A stretch of 64,000 bases of DNA from contig NZ_JADILU010000005.1 of the NCBI RefSeq assembly GCF_015319355.1, forward strand, positions 62,001-126,000. The letters are read 5' to 3'. The stretch's first letter is position 1. The number at the start of each line of letters is the position of its first letter. The DNA comes from Psychroserpens luteus. Its GTDB lineage: Bacteria > Bacteroidota > Bacteroidia > Flavobacteriales > Flavobacteriaceae. Shown in pieces: positions 18,300 to 28,260 of this stretch. The notes beneath the pieces are model-generated. The model worked only from the letters and a program-made list of their open reading frames with translations, did not search any database and was not told the DNA's origin. The position numbers and the translations under genes were made by a program.

Positions 18300-18596
18300 C
18301 TAAAGATATTCTTGCACGATACCAATCAATGTATTAGCATCTTGCTCTCCACTGTGACGCCATTTCATTTCACCATTCTTATAAATAATGAGTGTTGGCA
18401 AGCCTTTAACACGAAGCGCTTCGGCCAATTCCTTGTTTTTATCAACGTCAATTTTAATGACTTTGGCTTTGTCACCAAGAGCTGCTGCAACATCTCTCAT
18501 TACAGGATGCATTGCTGTAGACTGATCATTTCCTTCTGTAAAGAAATCTAACAAGACAGGAATATCTACATCTATAAGTTCCCCAAATTTTGACAT
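18300..18596 (-). CDS. Thioredoxin-fold protein without the CxxC active site
   Basis: The 98-aa protein follows the thioredoxin pattern: VLLDFF, then KVIKIDVDKNKELAEALRVKG, the cis-proline turn LPTLIIYKNGE, and a final helix. Where WCGPC should be it has TEGNDQSTAM, so both redox cysteines are missing and it cannot act as a disulfide reductase. It may be a binding or chaperone-like member. No signal peptide is present, so it is probably cytoplasmic. A -7 box (TAGGTTTG) lies about 33 bp upstream. It has no evident operon partner. Confidence 0.85.
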   Translation of the reverse strand: MSKFGELIDVDIPVLLDFFTEGNDQSTAMHPVMRDVAAALGDKAKVIKIDVDKNKELAEALRVKGLPTLIIYKNGEMKWRHSGEQDANTLIGIVQEYL

Positions 18597-18628
18597 ACAT
18601 TTAAACTTTTAAATCAGATATTTATACA

Positions 18629-18636
18629 CAAACCTA
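18629..18636 (-). promoter_or_regulatory. -7 promoter element of the thioredoxin-like gene
   Basis: TAGGTTTG on the minus strand matches TAnnTTTG. A matching -33 box is not clear, so support is moderate. Confidence 0.4.
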
Positions 18637-18739
18637 CATGGATTTTTGGTAACACTTTAGGTATCACATCTCAATAGGTTCACTCTTACATATATATAAA
18701 AATAAACAATTTAAGAGTAAATATAACATTTCTACAATA

Positions 18740-19966
18740 TTATGCGTTATTAGTGCCTTTTTTAAGTGTTATAACAGTTACTTCAGGCCAAATCCCAACA
18801 CGTCCAGGATATCCTAAATATCCAAATCCTCTATTAACATTTATATATTGTCCAAGTTTTTCATAAATCCCAGCCCATTGCTTATAACGCCATTTCACAG
18901 GACTCCATTTAATCCAACCCGGTATTTCAATTCCAAATTGCATACCATGGGTATGTCCACTCAAGGTTATATGATAGTGATAATCATCATGGATTACGCA
19001 CTCTTCCCAATGACTTGGATCGTGACTTAATAATATCTTAAAATCTTTAGAATCTACATTTGTGGTAGCTTTTCTAAGATCTCCAGCTTTTTTAAATCCA
19101 CCTTTTCCCCAATTTTCAACACCTACTACAGCAATACGCTGTCCATCTTTTTCGATAAAACGACTTTCGTTAAGTAGAACATCGTAACCCATCGTTTTCT
19201 GAATTTGAATTAAATCGGCTAGATTTTGTCTTTTAGCATCTGCTGAAGGCCAATCTACATAATCACCATAATCATGATTTCCCAATACAGAATAGACACC
19301 ATCCTTAGCTGTTAGCTTACTGAATAAATCTGTCCATGGTACCATTTCAGAAGCTTTATTATTCACTAAATCACCTGTAAAAAAAATAACATCAGATTTT
19401 TGTTCGTTAATAAGATCCACACCATATTCAATCTTTTTTCTATTATCAAAACTTCCTGAATGTATATCACTAATCTGTGTTATACGATAATCATCAAATG
19501 CTTCGGGTAAATCTTCAAAATGTAAAACGTATTCTAAAACCCTAAATCTATATTTTCCTTTATACATTCCGTAAAGAAGAGACGCAAAAGGAAGTGCTGC
19601 AATACCTAAAGCAATCTGGCTAATAAACTTGCGTCGAGAAGGAATGTCTAAGGTTTCTTTAGTGACCAATTTATCATACAAACCCATTGCTCCTCTTATA
19701 ATATCTTCTCCAAGAAGAATAGGAACTATCACTAGATTTAAAGACATAAAAGCCAATAAAACACCAAAGGCATAACTTTTTGATGGGTTTAATACACGTC
19801 CTTCAGCACCTATGGAGAATTGATAGATAAAATTTCCTGCAACAATTACTGCGATAAAAATAAAAAGATAGTGCAACGCACTTGCTTTGGTTACTGTTTT
19901 AACAGCTTGAAGTCCGTAAAATGAGAATATAATATAGATTACAACAAAAATAATCCAACGCAACAT
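18740..19966 (-). CDS. Membrane-anchored metallophosphoesterase
   Basis: The 408-aa protein has four to five hydrophobic helices in residues 1-145, followed by a calcineurin-like phosphoesterase domain. The motifs are ISDIHSG, FTGDLVNN, GNHDYG, LLSHDP and SGHTHGMQFG, giving all the metal ligands. Family members include UDP-diacylglucosamine-like hydrolases and general phosphodiesterases; the substrate cannot be deduced. The ATG at 19966 is chosen over the TTG at 19984 because a -7 box (TATCTTTG, 19982-19989) overlaps the earlier start. It diverges from the GH92 gene. No partner gene is visible on its strand. Confidence 0.9.
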   Translation of the reverse strand: MLRWIIFVVIYIIFSFYGLQAVKTVTKASALHYLFIFIAVIVAGNFIYQFSIGAEGRVLNPSKSYAFGVLLAFMSLNLVIVPILLGEDIIRGAMGLYDKLVTKETLDIPSRRKFISQIALGIAALPFASLLYGMYKGKYRFRVLEYVLHFEDLPEAFDDYRITQISDIHSGSFDNRKKIEYGVDLINEQKSDVIFFTGDLVNNKASEMVPWTDLFSKLTAKDGVYSVLGNHDYGDYVDWPSADAKRQNLADLIQIQKTMGYDVLLNESRFIEKDGQRIAVVGVENWGKGGFKKAGDLRKATTNVDSKDFKILLSHDPSHWEECVIHDDYHYHITLSGHTHGMQFGIEIPGWIKWSPVKWRYKQWAGIYEKLGQYINVNRGFGYLGYPGRVGIWPEVTVITLKKGTNNA

Positions 19967-20078
19967 AAAATGAAGTTTTCTCAAAGATAACCGATTTAAA
20001 AACCAAATTAACTTTTCAAAATATTTTTAACGATACGTTAAGAATTAGTATCTTTTCATTCGATTTAAACACCCTTCT

Positions 20079-23027
20079 ATGAAATCTCTTTTTTCTATTG
20101 TTTTAACAGCCTTAATTCTAATAAGTTGTAAAGCAGAATCACCAATAGAAATTGCTAAAAAAGACAAACCACTTATTAAATATGTCAATCCATTTATTGG
20201 TACAGGTGGACATGGCCACACGTATCCTGGAGCAACAATGCCTTTTGGGATGATGCAACTCAGTCCAGATACTCGACTCGATGGTTGGGATGGATGTTCT
20301 GGTTACCATTATAGTGATGAATACATCTATGGGTTTTCACATACACACCTCAGCGGAACTGGTGTTAGTGATTATGGTGATATTCTTTTAATGCCAACTA
20401 ACAGTATCAATTTCAATAATGGAAGCGACAATAAATCAGGCTATCGTGCACATTTCTCACATGACAACGAAATTGCACAAGCAGGTTATTACAAAGTACA
20501 TTTAGACTCTACTGAAATTGATGTAGAACTAACCGTTTCAAAACGTAGCGGAATTCATAAATATCAATTTCCTAAGGAAAGCGAGCAGTTCCTAATCCTA
20601 GATTTAGAGCATCGCGATCAAGTTTTAGATTACAAAATCCAGAAGATAAATGATTCTACAATTTCAGGATTTAGACATTCTAAAGCTTGGGCAACAGACC
20701 AACGTTTGTTTTACACCATTCAATTTTCAAAACCTATAAAAAACATCACATACGACGAAAATGGAACTCCAATTTCTAAAAACTATAAATACCAAAGTAA
20801 GAAAGCTGCCATAGAATTTGACAATCCAAACAACGATCCTGTTTATGTTAAAGTAGGAATTTCAGCAGTTGATCAAGCTGGAGCAACAAAAAATCTACAG
20901 CAAGAAATTGGAAACAAAACATTTGATCAAATTAAAAAAGAAGCTCAAGATACTTGGGAGAATCAACTCGATAAGATTGTTATAGAATCTCAAAATAAAG
21001 ATTATAAAACAAATTTTTACACCTCATTATATCACACCATGTTAGCTCCAAATCTGTATCAAGATGTTGATGGTCGCTATCGTGGTATGGATTTAGAAAT
21101 CCACGAAACTAAAGATTTTGAATATTATACCGTATTCTCACTTTGGGACACCTATCGTGCTGCTCATCCGCTCTATACGATTATAGAACAAGATCGCACT
21201 AATGATTTTATCAACACTTTTTTATCAAAACATGATGAAGGTGGTATTATGCCTATTTGGGATTTAAGTGCCAATTACACAGGTTGTATGATTGGCTATC
21301 ATGCAGTTCCAGTAATTTCAGATGCTTACATGAAAGGCATTAGAGGTTATGATGCAGAAAAAGCGTTGCATGCTATGAAACATTCGGCTACGAGAGATAA
21401 ACTCGGTCTCAAATCTTATAAGGAGTTTGGCTTTATTCCTGTGGAAGAAGAAAGTGAATCGGTTTCTAAAACACTCGAATATGCTTATGACGATTGGACG
21501 ATTGCACAAATGGCAAAAGCAATGGGAAAGGATGACGATTATAAATTATATACCCAAAGAGCGCAATACTACAAGAACATTTACGATCCTGAAACTAAAT
21601 TCATGCGTGGACGTTTTAGAAACACATGGTTTGCTCCTTTTGATCCGTATGAAGTGAATTTTAATTATACTGAAGCCAACTCTTGGCAATACAGTTTTTA
21701 CGTACCACAAGATGTTTCTGGTTTTATGAATCTTCTCGGCGGAAGAGATAAACTAGAAGCGCAATTAGATGAATTATTTATTGCAGAAGCAGAAACTTCT
21801 GGTCGCAATCAAGCAGATATCACTGGTCTTATTGGACAATATGCTCACGGAAACGAACCAAGTCACCATATGGCTTATCTTTATAATTTTGTCAATAAAC
21901 CTCACAAAACGCAAGAAAAAGTACACCAGATTTTAACTGAGTTATACACTAATGAACCTGATGGCATTTCGGGAAATGAAGATTGCGGACAAATGAGCGC
22001 TTGGTACGTATTCTCATCTATGGGATTCTATCCAGTAACTCCTGCGAGTAATCAATATATTATAGGTAAACCTCTATTTGATAAAGCCACAATAAATTTA
22101 GAAAGCGGAAAACAATTTACAATCGTTGCCAACAATTTAAGTGACACCAATATTTATATCGAACATGTTTTCCTTAACGAAAAAGAGCTAGACAAGACTT
22201 TTATAGCACATGAAGATATCATGGCTGGCGGAACATTAGAATTTAAAATGACCGATATTCCTACAATTTGGGGAAGTCGAGAAGGTCAAGAACCTAAAAC
22301 CGAAATTAATGAACATGTCATTGTTCCTGCTCCTTTTATAGCCAAAGGTGATGTTGCTTTCAAAGGCGAAACAGAGGTTAGTTTGGGAATCGTAAATTCT
22401 AATACAGAAATTTTTTATAGCCTAAACAATTCTGAATTTAGGCTATATACTGCGCCATTTAAAATTTCCGAAGCTATGACATTAAACGTTTATGCAGTTG
22501 GTGAATTAGGAAATAAAAGTGCAACTATTGAAACTAAATTCTATAAAATAGATCCAAATCTCTCCATCAAATTAGATACCGAATATGCCAATCAATACAA
22601 TGCTGGAGGCAACGACGCGTTGATAGATGGCATTATGGGTACACAAGATTTTAGAACAGGAACTTGGCAAGGTTACTCAGATAAAGATATCATTGCAACT
22701 GTAGATTTAGGAAGCACAAAGCCCATTAGCAACATTTCAATCAACTTTTTACAAGATCAAGGTGCTTGGATTTTTTATCCTACAGAAGTTGAATGTCTTG
22801 TTTCAAAAGATGGCAAAACATTTACATCAATCGAAACCATCAAGATTGATACTGCTAAACGAAACGATGATGTACTCATAAAAAACACGTCTTTTAGTTT
22901 TCCTACAGAAAATTATCGTTACATAAAAATCATCGCTAAAAAAATAGGCGAACTTCCAAAATGGCATTTAGGTTATCCTCATGATGGCAGAAGTTGGATT
23001 TTTGCTGATGAAATATCAATCAAATAA
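20079..23027 (+). CDS. GH92 alpha-mannosidase, lipoprotein
   Basis: The 982-aa protein starts with a lipoprotein signal (SIVLTALILISC). The GH92 domain opens with YVNPFIGTGGHGHTYPGA and contains PDGISGNEDCGQMSAWYV, which carries the catalytic Glu. C-terminal to it (from about residue 760) is a chitobiase-C-like beta domain, then an F5/8 type C-like carbohydrate-binding domain (about 830-982). GH92 enzymes are calcium-dependent exo-alpha-mannosidases acting on N-glycan or yeast mannan branches. It is followed by an FucP-type permease (40 bp gap) and a glycosylasparaginase (39 bp gap) in one apparent operon, which suggests N-glycan use. Confidence 0.94.
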   Translation: MKSLFSIVLTALILISCKAESPIEIAKKDKPLIKYVNPFIGTGGHGHTYPGATMPFGMMQLSPDTRLDGWDGCSGYHYSDEYIYGFSHTHLSGTGVSDYGDILLMPTNSINFNNGSDNKSGYRAHFSHDNEIAQAGYYKVHLDSTEIDVELTVSKRSGIHKYQFPKESEQFLILDLEHRDQVLDYKIQKINDSTISGFRHSKAWATDQRLFYTIQFSKPIKNITYDENGTPISKNYKYQSKKAAIEFDNPNNDPVYVKVGISAVDQAGATKNLQQEIGNKTFDQIKKEAQDTWENQLDKIVIESQNKDYKTNFYTSLYHTMLAPNLYQDVDGRYRGMDLEIHETKDFEYYTVFSLWDTYRAAHPLYTIIEQDRTNDFINTFLSKHDEGGIMPIWDLSANYTGCMIGYHAVPVISDAYMKGIRGYDAEKALHAMKHSATRDKLGLKSYKEFGFIPVEEESESVSKTLEYAYDDWTIAQMAKAMGKDDDYKLYTQRAQYYKNIYDPETKFMRGRFRNTWFAPFDPYEVNFNYTEANSWQYSFYVPQDVSGFMNLLGGRDKLEAQLDELFIAEAETSGRNQADITGLIGQYAHGNEPSHHMAYLYNFVNKPHKTQEKVHQILTELYTNEPDGISGNEDCGQMSAWYVFSSMGFYPVTPASNQYIIGKPLFDKATINLESGKQFTIVANNLSDTNIYIEHVFLNEKELDKTFIAHEDIMAGGTLEFKMTDIPTIWGSREGQEPKTEINEHVIVPAPFIAKGDVAFKGETEVSLGIVNSNTEIFYSLNNSEFRLYTAPFKISEAMTLNVYAVGELGNKSATIETKFYKIDPNLSIKLDTEYANQYNAGGNDALIDGIMGTQDFRTGTWQGYSDKDIIATVDLGSTKPISNISINFLQDQGAWIFYPTEVECLVSKDGKTFTSIETIKIDTAKRNDDVLIKNTSFSFPTENYRYIKIIAKKIGELPKWHLGYPHDGRSWIFADEISIK

Positions 23028-23066
23028 ACTTATTAAATTATATTTAGCCAACTAATTAACTCACAC

Positions 23067-24737
23067 ATGACAAATCAAAATAATAAATCGGCATTAACTA
23101 CTCTAGTGACTGTCTTCTTTTTCTGGGGATTTATTGCAGCATCTAATGGTGTTTTTATTCCATTTTGCAAAACCTATTTTAATATTGACCAGTTTCAATC
23201 ACAGCTGGTTGACTTTGCTTTTTATGGTGCTTACTATTTTGGTGCCTTATTATTATTTATAATTTCTGGCTCTTTAAAAAAGGATATTTATAATAATTGG
23301 GGTTATAAAAATGGTATTGTCTATGGTTTATTATTATCTGCTCTTGGTGCATTTGCCATGTTTCCTGCGACTGCAGGTGCAGAACAAGGCGATACAAGTG
23401 TTTTTTATCTAGTGCTAATTGCATTATTTATAGTTGGCTTAGGATTTTCCCTCCAACAAACAGGAGCCAATCCATTCGCTATAGCTTTAGGCGACCCTAA
23501 AACAGGTTCTCATCGTTTAAATTTAGCAGGAGGTGTTAATTCTTTCGGAACTACGATTGGACCAATTGTAGTTGGTTTAGTAATCTTTGGTTCTGCAACT
23601 AGAGGCACAGAAGAATTGGCTACAATGATTGCTAACAATGAAATCACTTTAGTTACTGTACAAGGATTATATGCTGGAGTTGGCGTATTGTTTCTAATTG
23701 CTGCTGCACTGTTTTACTTTTCAAAAAAGTTGCCAGCATTAAAATCTGACACAGCATTTGAACCAGCAAATAAAGCTAGAAATCTTCTTATTGTTCTAAC
23801 CGTAATCATCATTGGATGTTTTGGTTATATTTTTAGCACGTACACAGGTAACGAAACTGCTTCTGAAACATTAGAACACACACGTCTGTTCCTATTAATT
23901 ATAGCACTAGCTGCTGTTGTAGGTTCATTATTATTTGCATATTCTAGATCTTCAAAAAAAGCAGAAGGTTGGGGAGCAATGAAATACCCACAACTGGTTT
24001 TAGGGATGTTAGCCATATTTACATATGTTGGTGTAGAAGTAACTGTTGGTAGTAATTTAGGAGAATTACTCAAAAGAGCGGTAGACGGAACCGGTTTAAA
24101 CGAATTAGGATTACCATCACTTAATGATGCTCAAATTGCACCTTATGTATCGTTATATTGGGGAGGATTGATGATTGGTCGTTGGGTTGGAGCCATTACA
24201 GTTTTCAATCCTAGTAAAGGTTTTAAAAAAGTATTACTTATCATTGTTCCTTACGTAGCGTTTGGAGTCATTATCCTAGCTAATTCAATTAAATATAGCT
24301 TTTCAGCAAATGAAATTCTCTTTTTTGGTATTTGTATTGCTGTTCAAATTGGAGGTTTCTTTTTAGCAAAAGATAGTCCTGTAAGAACTTTAAAAGTATT
24401 TAGTGTATTGGGTATGTTAGGTATGTTGGTTGGTTTATTCTCATCAGGAAATGTAGCCTTATTTGCATTTTTATCTGGTGGTTTATTCTGTTCAATTATG
24501 TGGCCATGTATTTTTACATTAAGTATTGCTGGATTAGGAAAATATACCTCTCAAGGTTCTGCATTTTTAATTATGATGATTTTAGGTGGCGCCATTATTC
24601 CGCCAGTACAAGGTAAATTGGCAGATGTATTTAATATTCAATCTTCATATTGGATTGCTGTGGCTTGTTTTCTGTATTTATTATTCTATGCTTTTAGAAC
24701 TAAAACTGTTTTAGATAAACAAGGTGTTACATATTAA
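23067..24737 (+). CDS. Sugar MFS permease (FucP/NagP-like)
   Basis: The 556-aa protein has at least twelve transmembrane helices. [17 protein letters not shown] near the start and [19 protein letters not shown] are characteristic of the fucose/glucose/GlcNAc:H+ symporter family of the major facilitator superfamily. It is longer than FucP (about 440 aa) because of a loop and extra helices near residues 225-300. The substrate is inferred from context: the flanking GH92 mannosidase and glycosylasparaginase would yield mannose and GlcNAc at the cell surface or in the periplasm, so one of those sugars is most likely. It is the middle gene of the three-gene operon. Confidence 0.88.
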   Translation: MTNQNNKSALTTLVTVFFFWGFIAASNGVFIPFCKTYFNIDQFQSQLVDFAFYGAYYFGALLLFIISGSLKKDIYNNWGYKNGIVYGLLLSALGAFAMFPATAGAEQGDTSVFYLVLIALFIVGLGFSLQQTGANPFAIALGDPKTGSHRLNLAGGVNSFGTTIGPIVVGLVIFGSATRGTEELATMIANNEITLVTVQGLYAGVGVLFLIAAALFYFSKKLPALKSDTAFEPANKARNLLIVLTVIIIGCFGYIFSTYTGNETASETLEHTRLFLLIIALAAVVGSLLFAYSRSSKKAEGWGAMKYPQLVLGMLAIFTYVGVEVTVGSNLGELLKRAVDGTGLNELGLPSLNDAQIAPYVSLYWGGLMIGRWVGAITVFNPSKGFKKVLLIIVPYVAFGVIILANSIKYSFSANEILFFGICIAVQIGGFFLAKDSPVRTLKVFSVLGMLGMLVGLFSSGNVALFAFLSGGLFCSIMWPCIFTLSIAGLGKYTSQGSAFLIMMILGGAIIPPVQGKLADVFNIQSSYWIAVACFLYLLFYAFRTKTVLDKQGVTY

Positions 24738-24775
24738 TAATTTCGGTTTAACCGGAAAGGAGAAATAATTTTGAG

Positions 24776-25777
24776 ATGAAGAGAAGGAATTTTATCAAGA
24801 ATGCTGCGTTATCAAGTGCTGGATTAGCTGTTGGCAGTTCTTTAGTTGGTTGTGTTGATAATCCTTCCGAAGAAAAAAAAGAAGCAACCCTGATTTCTCA
24901 ATCCTCTAAAACTCCTATTGCAATTTGTACTTGGGGTTTTGTAGATGCCAATGCTAAAGCTGGTGAAGAATTAAGTAAAGGAACAAAAGCTTTGGATGCT
25001 GCAATTTCTGGAGTTGAAGTTGAAGAAGAAAATATAAAAAATACAACCGTTGGTAAAGGTGGTGCACCAGACCGTGAAGGCAATGTAACCTTAGATGCTT
25101 GTGTTATGGATAGCAATGGCGATTGCGGATCTGTATTATGTGTTGAAAATATCACTAACGTTGCTGAATTAGCAAAACGCGTCATGACCGAAACTCCTCA
25201 TGTTATCATAGCTGCTAAAGGTGCCGAGGAATTTGCTTACCGACAAGGATTCAAAAAAGACAATCTTCTAACCGAAAATTCTAAAAAAGCATGGGAAAAA
25301 TGGTTAGAATCTCCAGAATACAAACCTTTAATTAATATTGAAAATCACGACACCATTGGCATGCTTTGTATGGATAACGATGGAGATATAGCAGGTGCTT
25401 GCACCACTTCTGGACTGTCCTATAAAATGAAAGGTCGTGTTGGAGATTCTCCAATTATTGGTTCTGGTTTATTTATAGATAATACTATTGGAGGTGCTGT
25501 AGCGACAGGAATGGGAGAAGAAGTATTGAAAACCGTTGGTAGTTTTTTAATCGTAGAATTGATGCGAAATGGAATGTCTCCGCAAAAAGCATGTGAAGAA
25601 GCTGTGAATCGAATTACGAGCAAAAATAACCGTTACAAAGATTTTCAAATTGCTTACATCGCTATTAATAAAGCTGGAGAAACGGGTTCATATTGTATTC
25701 ATAAGGGATTCACTTATATGAAATATCAAGATGGGAAGAATGAGCAAATTCATTCAGATTTTTTTAATAAAGCTTAA
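24776..25777 (+). CDS. N4-(beta-N-acetylglucosaminyl)-L-asparaginase (glycosylasparaginase)
   Basis: The 333-aa Ntn-hydrolase cleaves the GlcNAc-Asn bond left after N-glycan trimming. A twin-arginine signal (MKRRNFIKNA) leads to a lipobox ending at Cys26 (SLVGC), so it is probably a Tat-exported lipoprotein. The precursor is split before the nucleophile Thr193, in NHDTIGMLC. The substrate-binding GRVGDSPIIGSG follows, and the family N-terminal motif GKGGAPDREG is present. It ends the GH92-permease operon, and its stop overlaps the convergent aldehyde dehydrogenase stop by 4 bp. The plant-type asparaginase at 33395 is a relative with a different role. Confidence 0.93.
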   Translation: MKRRNFIKNAALSSAGLAVGSSLVGCVDNPSEEKKEATLISQSSKTPIAICTWGFVDANAKAGEELSKGTKALDAAISGVEVEEENIKNTTVGKGGAPDREGNVTLDACVMDSNGDCGSVLCVENITNVAELAKRVMTETPHVIIAAKGAEEFAYRQGFKKDNLLTENSKKAWEKWLESPEYKPLINIENHDTIGMLCMDNDGDIAGACTTSGLSYKMKGRVGDSPIIGSGLFIDNTIGGAVATGMGEEVLKTVGSFLIVELMRNGMSPQKACEEAVNRITSKNNRYKDFQIAYIAINKAGETGSYCIHKGFTYMKYQDGKNEQIHSDFFNKA

Positions 25778-27186
25778 AACCACTTAATCGTCAAATCCAC
25801 CAATTTTTGTTTAAAATTAGTATAAGGAGGCGTTAATAAATCAACAGCTCCAAGGGTATGTTGTTTTAATACTGAACGCTGATTTGTAAATTCTAAGAAC
25901 CCAAAATAGCCATGAGATTTTCCAATTCCGCTATTATTAGAACCTCCAAAAGGCAAGTTATGGTTTAGAAACTGTAACAGATTATGATTAATACATGTAC
26001 TTCCTGCACGCGTATTATTAATAATCTCATTAATACGCTTTTTATTACTACTGAAAATGTAAAGCGCCAAAGGTTTTTCTTTTGAATTGATATAATCTAA
26101 AACTTCAGAAATTGACGTGTAGGTTTTCACAGGAAGTATTGGTCCAAAAATTTCATTTTGCATGAGTTCACTGTCTTCTGAAGCGTCAAACACAACGGTT
26201 GGTTCAATATAATTTTCTTTTTCTTCGGAATTTCCGCCAATGGTAATACTTGCATTTCGAAACTTTGCGTCTTCCAAATACCCATTCAATCTTTCAAAAT
26301 GTTTTTGATTTACAATCCTTCCGAAGGAATCAGAATTAGAGACGTCTTCAGAATAAAAATCTTTAAGATGTTTTTTAAAGCTTTTAATAAATTCTGATTT
26401 TATAGATTCATTAATCAACACATAATCTGGTGCAATACAAGTCTGACCTGCGTTTAGAAACTTTCCGAAGATAATTTTCTTAACCGCTTTATCTAGATTT
26501 GAAGTGTCATCAACGATTACTGGTGATTTACCGCCTAGTTCTAAGGTGACAGAAGTCAAATGCTCTGATGCTGCTTTCATTACAATTTTACCAACCTGTG
26601 GCGAACCTGTAAAAAAGATATGATTAAATGGTAATTTGAGTAGCTCTTGCGAAACCTCAACTTCACCTTCAATGAGTGCAACTTCATTTTCATTGAAAAG
26701 TTCACTCACAATTTTAGACATCACTTTAGAAGTGTGAGGTGTCATTTCACTTGGTTTCAAAATCACAGCGTTTCCTGCAGCAATTGCAGATACTAATGGT
26801 CCAAAGGTAAGATTGACTGGGAAATTCCAAGGTGAGATAATTAGACAAACGCCTTTAGATTCATTTTTAATCCAAGATGAACTCCCTAATAAAGATATTG
26901 GTGTGTCTACTTTTTGGTTTCTAAGCCAAGATTTTAAATGTTTACTTATAAATTTGATTTCATCAACTACTGGGTAAATTTCAGTAAGATCAACTTCTAA
27001 TTGAGGTTTTTTAAAATCTTTATATAGAGCGTCTCGTAATTCTTGCTTATAGGTCTTTTCTATAGCCACCTGTAACCTTTTTAGCTTTTTAATACGATCC
27101 TTATAAGTCGTTTTCCCAATAGTTAATTGATGTGCTTTTTGCTTTTCAAAAAGATTTGAATACTTGTTATCTGTGAAATCTATCAT
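25774..27186 (-). CDS. Aldehyde dehydrogenase family protein
   Basis: The 470-aa NAD(P)-dependent dehydrogenase has the family landmarks ISPWNFPVNL, KPSEMTPHTS, FTGSPQVGK, the general base in LELGGKSPVIVDD and the catalytic Cys in NAGQTCIAPDYV, then EIFGPILPV. It lacks an N-terminal signal and resembles the class 3-like, membrane-tail aldehyde dehydrogenases that act on fatty or aromatic aldehydes; the C-terminus LTIKWF is short. The substrate is not clear. Its 3' end overlaps the glycosylasparaginase stop by 4 bp. Its 5' end borders a duplicated leader of a small secreted gene transcribed the other way. Confidence 0.93.
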   Translation of the reverse strand: MIDFTDNKYSNLFEKQKAHQLTIGKTTYKDRIKKLKRLQVAIEKTYKQELRDALYKDFKKPQLEVDLTEIYPVVDEIKFISKHLKSWLRNQKVDTPISLLGSSSWIKNESKGVCLIISPWNFPVNLTFGPLVSAIAAGNAVILKPSEMTPHTSKVMSKIVSELFNENEVALIEGEVEVSQELLKLPFNHIFFTGSPQVGKIVMKAASEHLTSVTLELGGKSPVIVDDTSNLDKAVKKIIFGKFLNAGQTCIAPDYVLINESIKSEFIKSFKKHLKDFYSEDVSNSDSFGRIVNQKHFERLNGYLEDAKFRNASITIGGNSEEKENYIEPTVVFDASEDSELMQNEIFGPILPVKTYTSISEVLDYINSKEKPLALYIFSSNKKRINEIINNTRAGSTCINHNLLQFLNHNLPFGGSNNSGIGKSHGYFGFLEFTNQRSVLKQHTLGAVDLLTPPYTNFKQKLVDLTIKWF

Positions 27187-27622
27187 TTAATCCTATACGT
27201 TTTTATTGAGCTACAAGCCATATTTATGTATTTCGTCGATGTTTTTTTCAAGTGCTTTCATCTTAACTAGAAACCAACCGGTTTATCCATTTTTTTTATC
27301 ATCATCTATTATGTTGTGTTTCTTTGACATAAGTTTAATAATAAATCCCTCAACGATTATGAAAAAAGTATTAACAATCTTAGCCTTTACATTATTACCT
27401 TTCCTTTCAATAGGACAGGAAACAAATGAAGTTATCAAAAATAATGATACTATAGAAACTGTAATCGAAAAAACTAAAGAAATAAAACAAGAGACTGCTT
27501 CAAGTTCTACAATGAAAGCTAAAGTTTTAAAACTAAATAGAAAGAAAAGTACTGAAATTATAAGTATTAGAGCTTACAGAAAAAGTTTACAGATAAAAGT
27601 GAAGACAATTAAACTTTGCTAG
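27187..27622 (+). repeat. Tandem duplication unit A (leader plus small secreted gene)
   Basis: The whole segment, about 170 bp of upstream DNA plus the coding region, is repeated at 27798-28243. A 21-bp block starting CAAGTGCTTTCATC is identical in the two (27249 and 27861), 110 bp before each ATG. Confidence 0.8.
27359..27622 (+). CDS. Small secreted protein of unknown function (copy A)
   Basis: An 87-aa protein with a signal peptide (MKKVLTILAFTLLPFLSIGQ). After a polar, poorly conserved middle it has a basic C-terminal part of about 40 residues, with RKKSTEIISIRAYRKSLQ and a final Cys (KTIKLC). An upstream in-frame ATG at 27206 would add 51 residues with no signal peptide, so the ATG at 27359 is chosen. 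The first 18 residues and the last 40 are nearly the same as in the copy at 27971, while the middle differs. No known domain was recognised. It has its own conserved leader and no evident operon partner. Confidence 0.75.
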   Translation: MKKVLTILAFTLLPFLSIGQETNEVIKNNDTIETVIEKTKEIKQETASSSTMKAKVLKLNRKKSTEIISIRAYRKSLQIKVKTIKLC

Positions 27623-27797
27623 ACAGCATATAAAAATACTAAAATTTATATTTTGATTTTTTTCATGTCATTATATTAAATGTCATAATAATTAATAAAA
27701 AGTTAGTTATCATCTAGATTCTAATTTTTAAATATCTAATTGTTTAGACTAAACTTACCAAAACTATTTAAATACAGGTTATCCATATAACTTGTCA

Positions 27798-28243
27798 CTT
27801 AATCCTATGCGTATTTATTGGGATTCAAGAGTATTTTATGTATTTCATCGTTATTTTTTACAAGTGCTTTCATCTTAACTAAAAATCGTCCGCTTTAACT
27901 AAAATATTAATCATCGAGAGTAATGTTACGTTTCTTTGAACTGAGATTATAAATCAAAGCATCGAAGATTATGAAAAAAGTATTAACAATTTTAGCCTTT
28001 ACATTATTACCTTTACTTTCAATGGCACAGGTATCTAATGAAGATATTAAAACTAATGGTATTGTTAAAACTGTAATCCAAAATACCAATGAATCTAAAA
28101 ACATAAAACAAGAAACTGCTTCAAGTTCTGCATTTAAAGCTCAAGTTTTAAAAATAAACAGAAAGAAGAGTATTGAAATTATTAGTATTAAAGCTTACAG
28201 AAAAAGTTTACAGATAAAAGTAAAAACAGTTAAGCTTTGCTAG
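27798..28243 (+). repeat. Tandem duplication unit B (leader plus small secreted gene)
   Basis: The second copy of the unit at 27187-27622. Conservation in the leader is patchy but strong around 27836-27890, more than would be expected for neutral non-coding DNA if the duplication is old. The 176-bp stretch between the units shows no gene. Confidence 0.8.
27971..28243 (+). CDS. Small secreted protein of unknown function (copy B)
   Basis: A 90-aa paralogue of the gene at 27359. It has the same signal peptide (MKKVLTILAFTLLPLLSMAQ), a diverged middle (residues 20-50) and the basic C-terminal segment RKKSIEIISIKAYRKSLQ ending in KTVKLC. The conserved basic tail with a terminal Cys is the probable functional part; no family was recognised. 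The gene ends just before a strong terminator. The conserved spacing of the leader block (110 bp to the ATG in both copies) suggests both are controlled in the same way. Confidence 0.75.
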   Translation: MKKVLTILAFTLLPLLSMAQVSNEDIKTNGIVKTVIQNTNESKNIKQETASSSAFKAQVLKINRKKSIEIISIKAYRKSLQIKVKTVKLC

Positions 28244-28260
28244 TCTTCATATAAAACATA

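Noticed and set aside
25774-25777. Four-base overlap of the glycosylasparaginase and aldehyde dehydrogenase genes as a sign of regulation
   Set aside because: It is just two convergent stop codons sharing TTAA bases, common in compact genomes.
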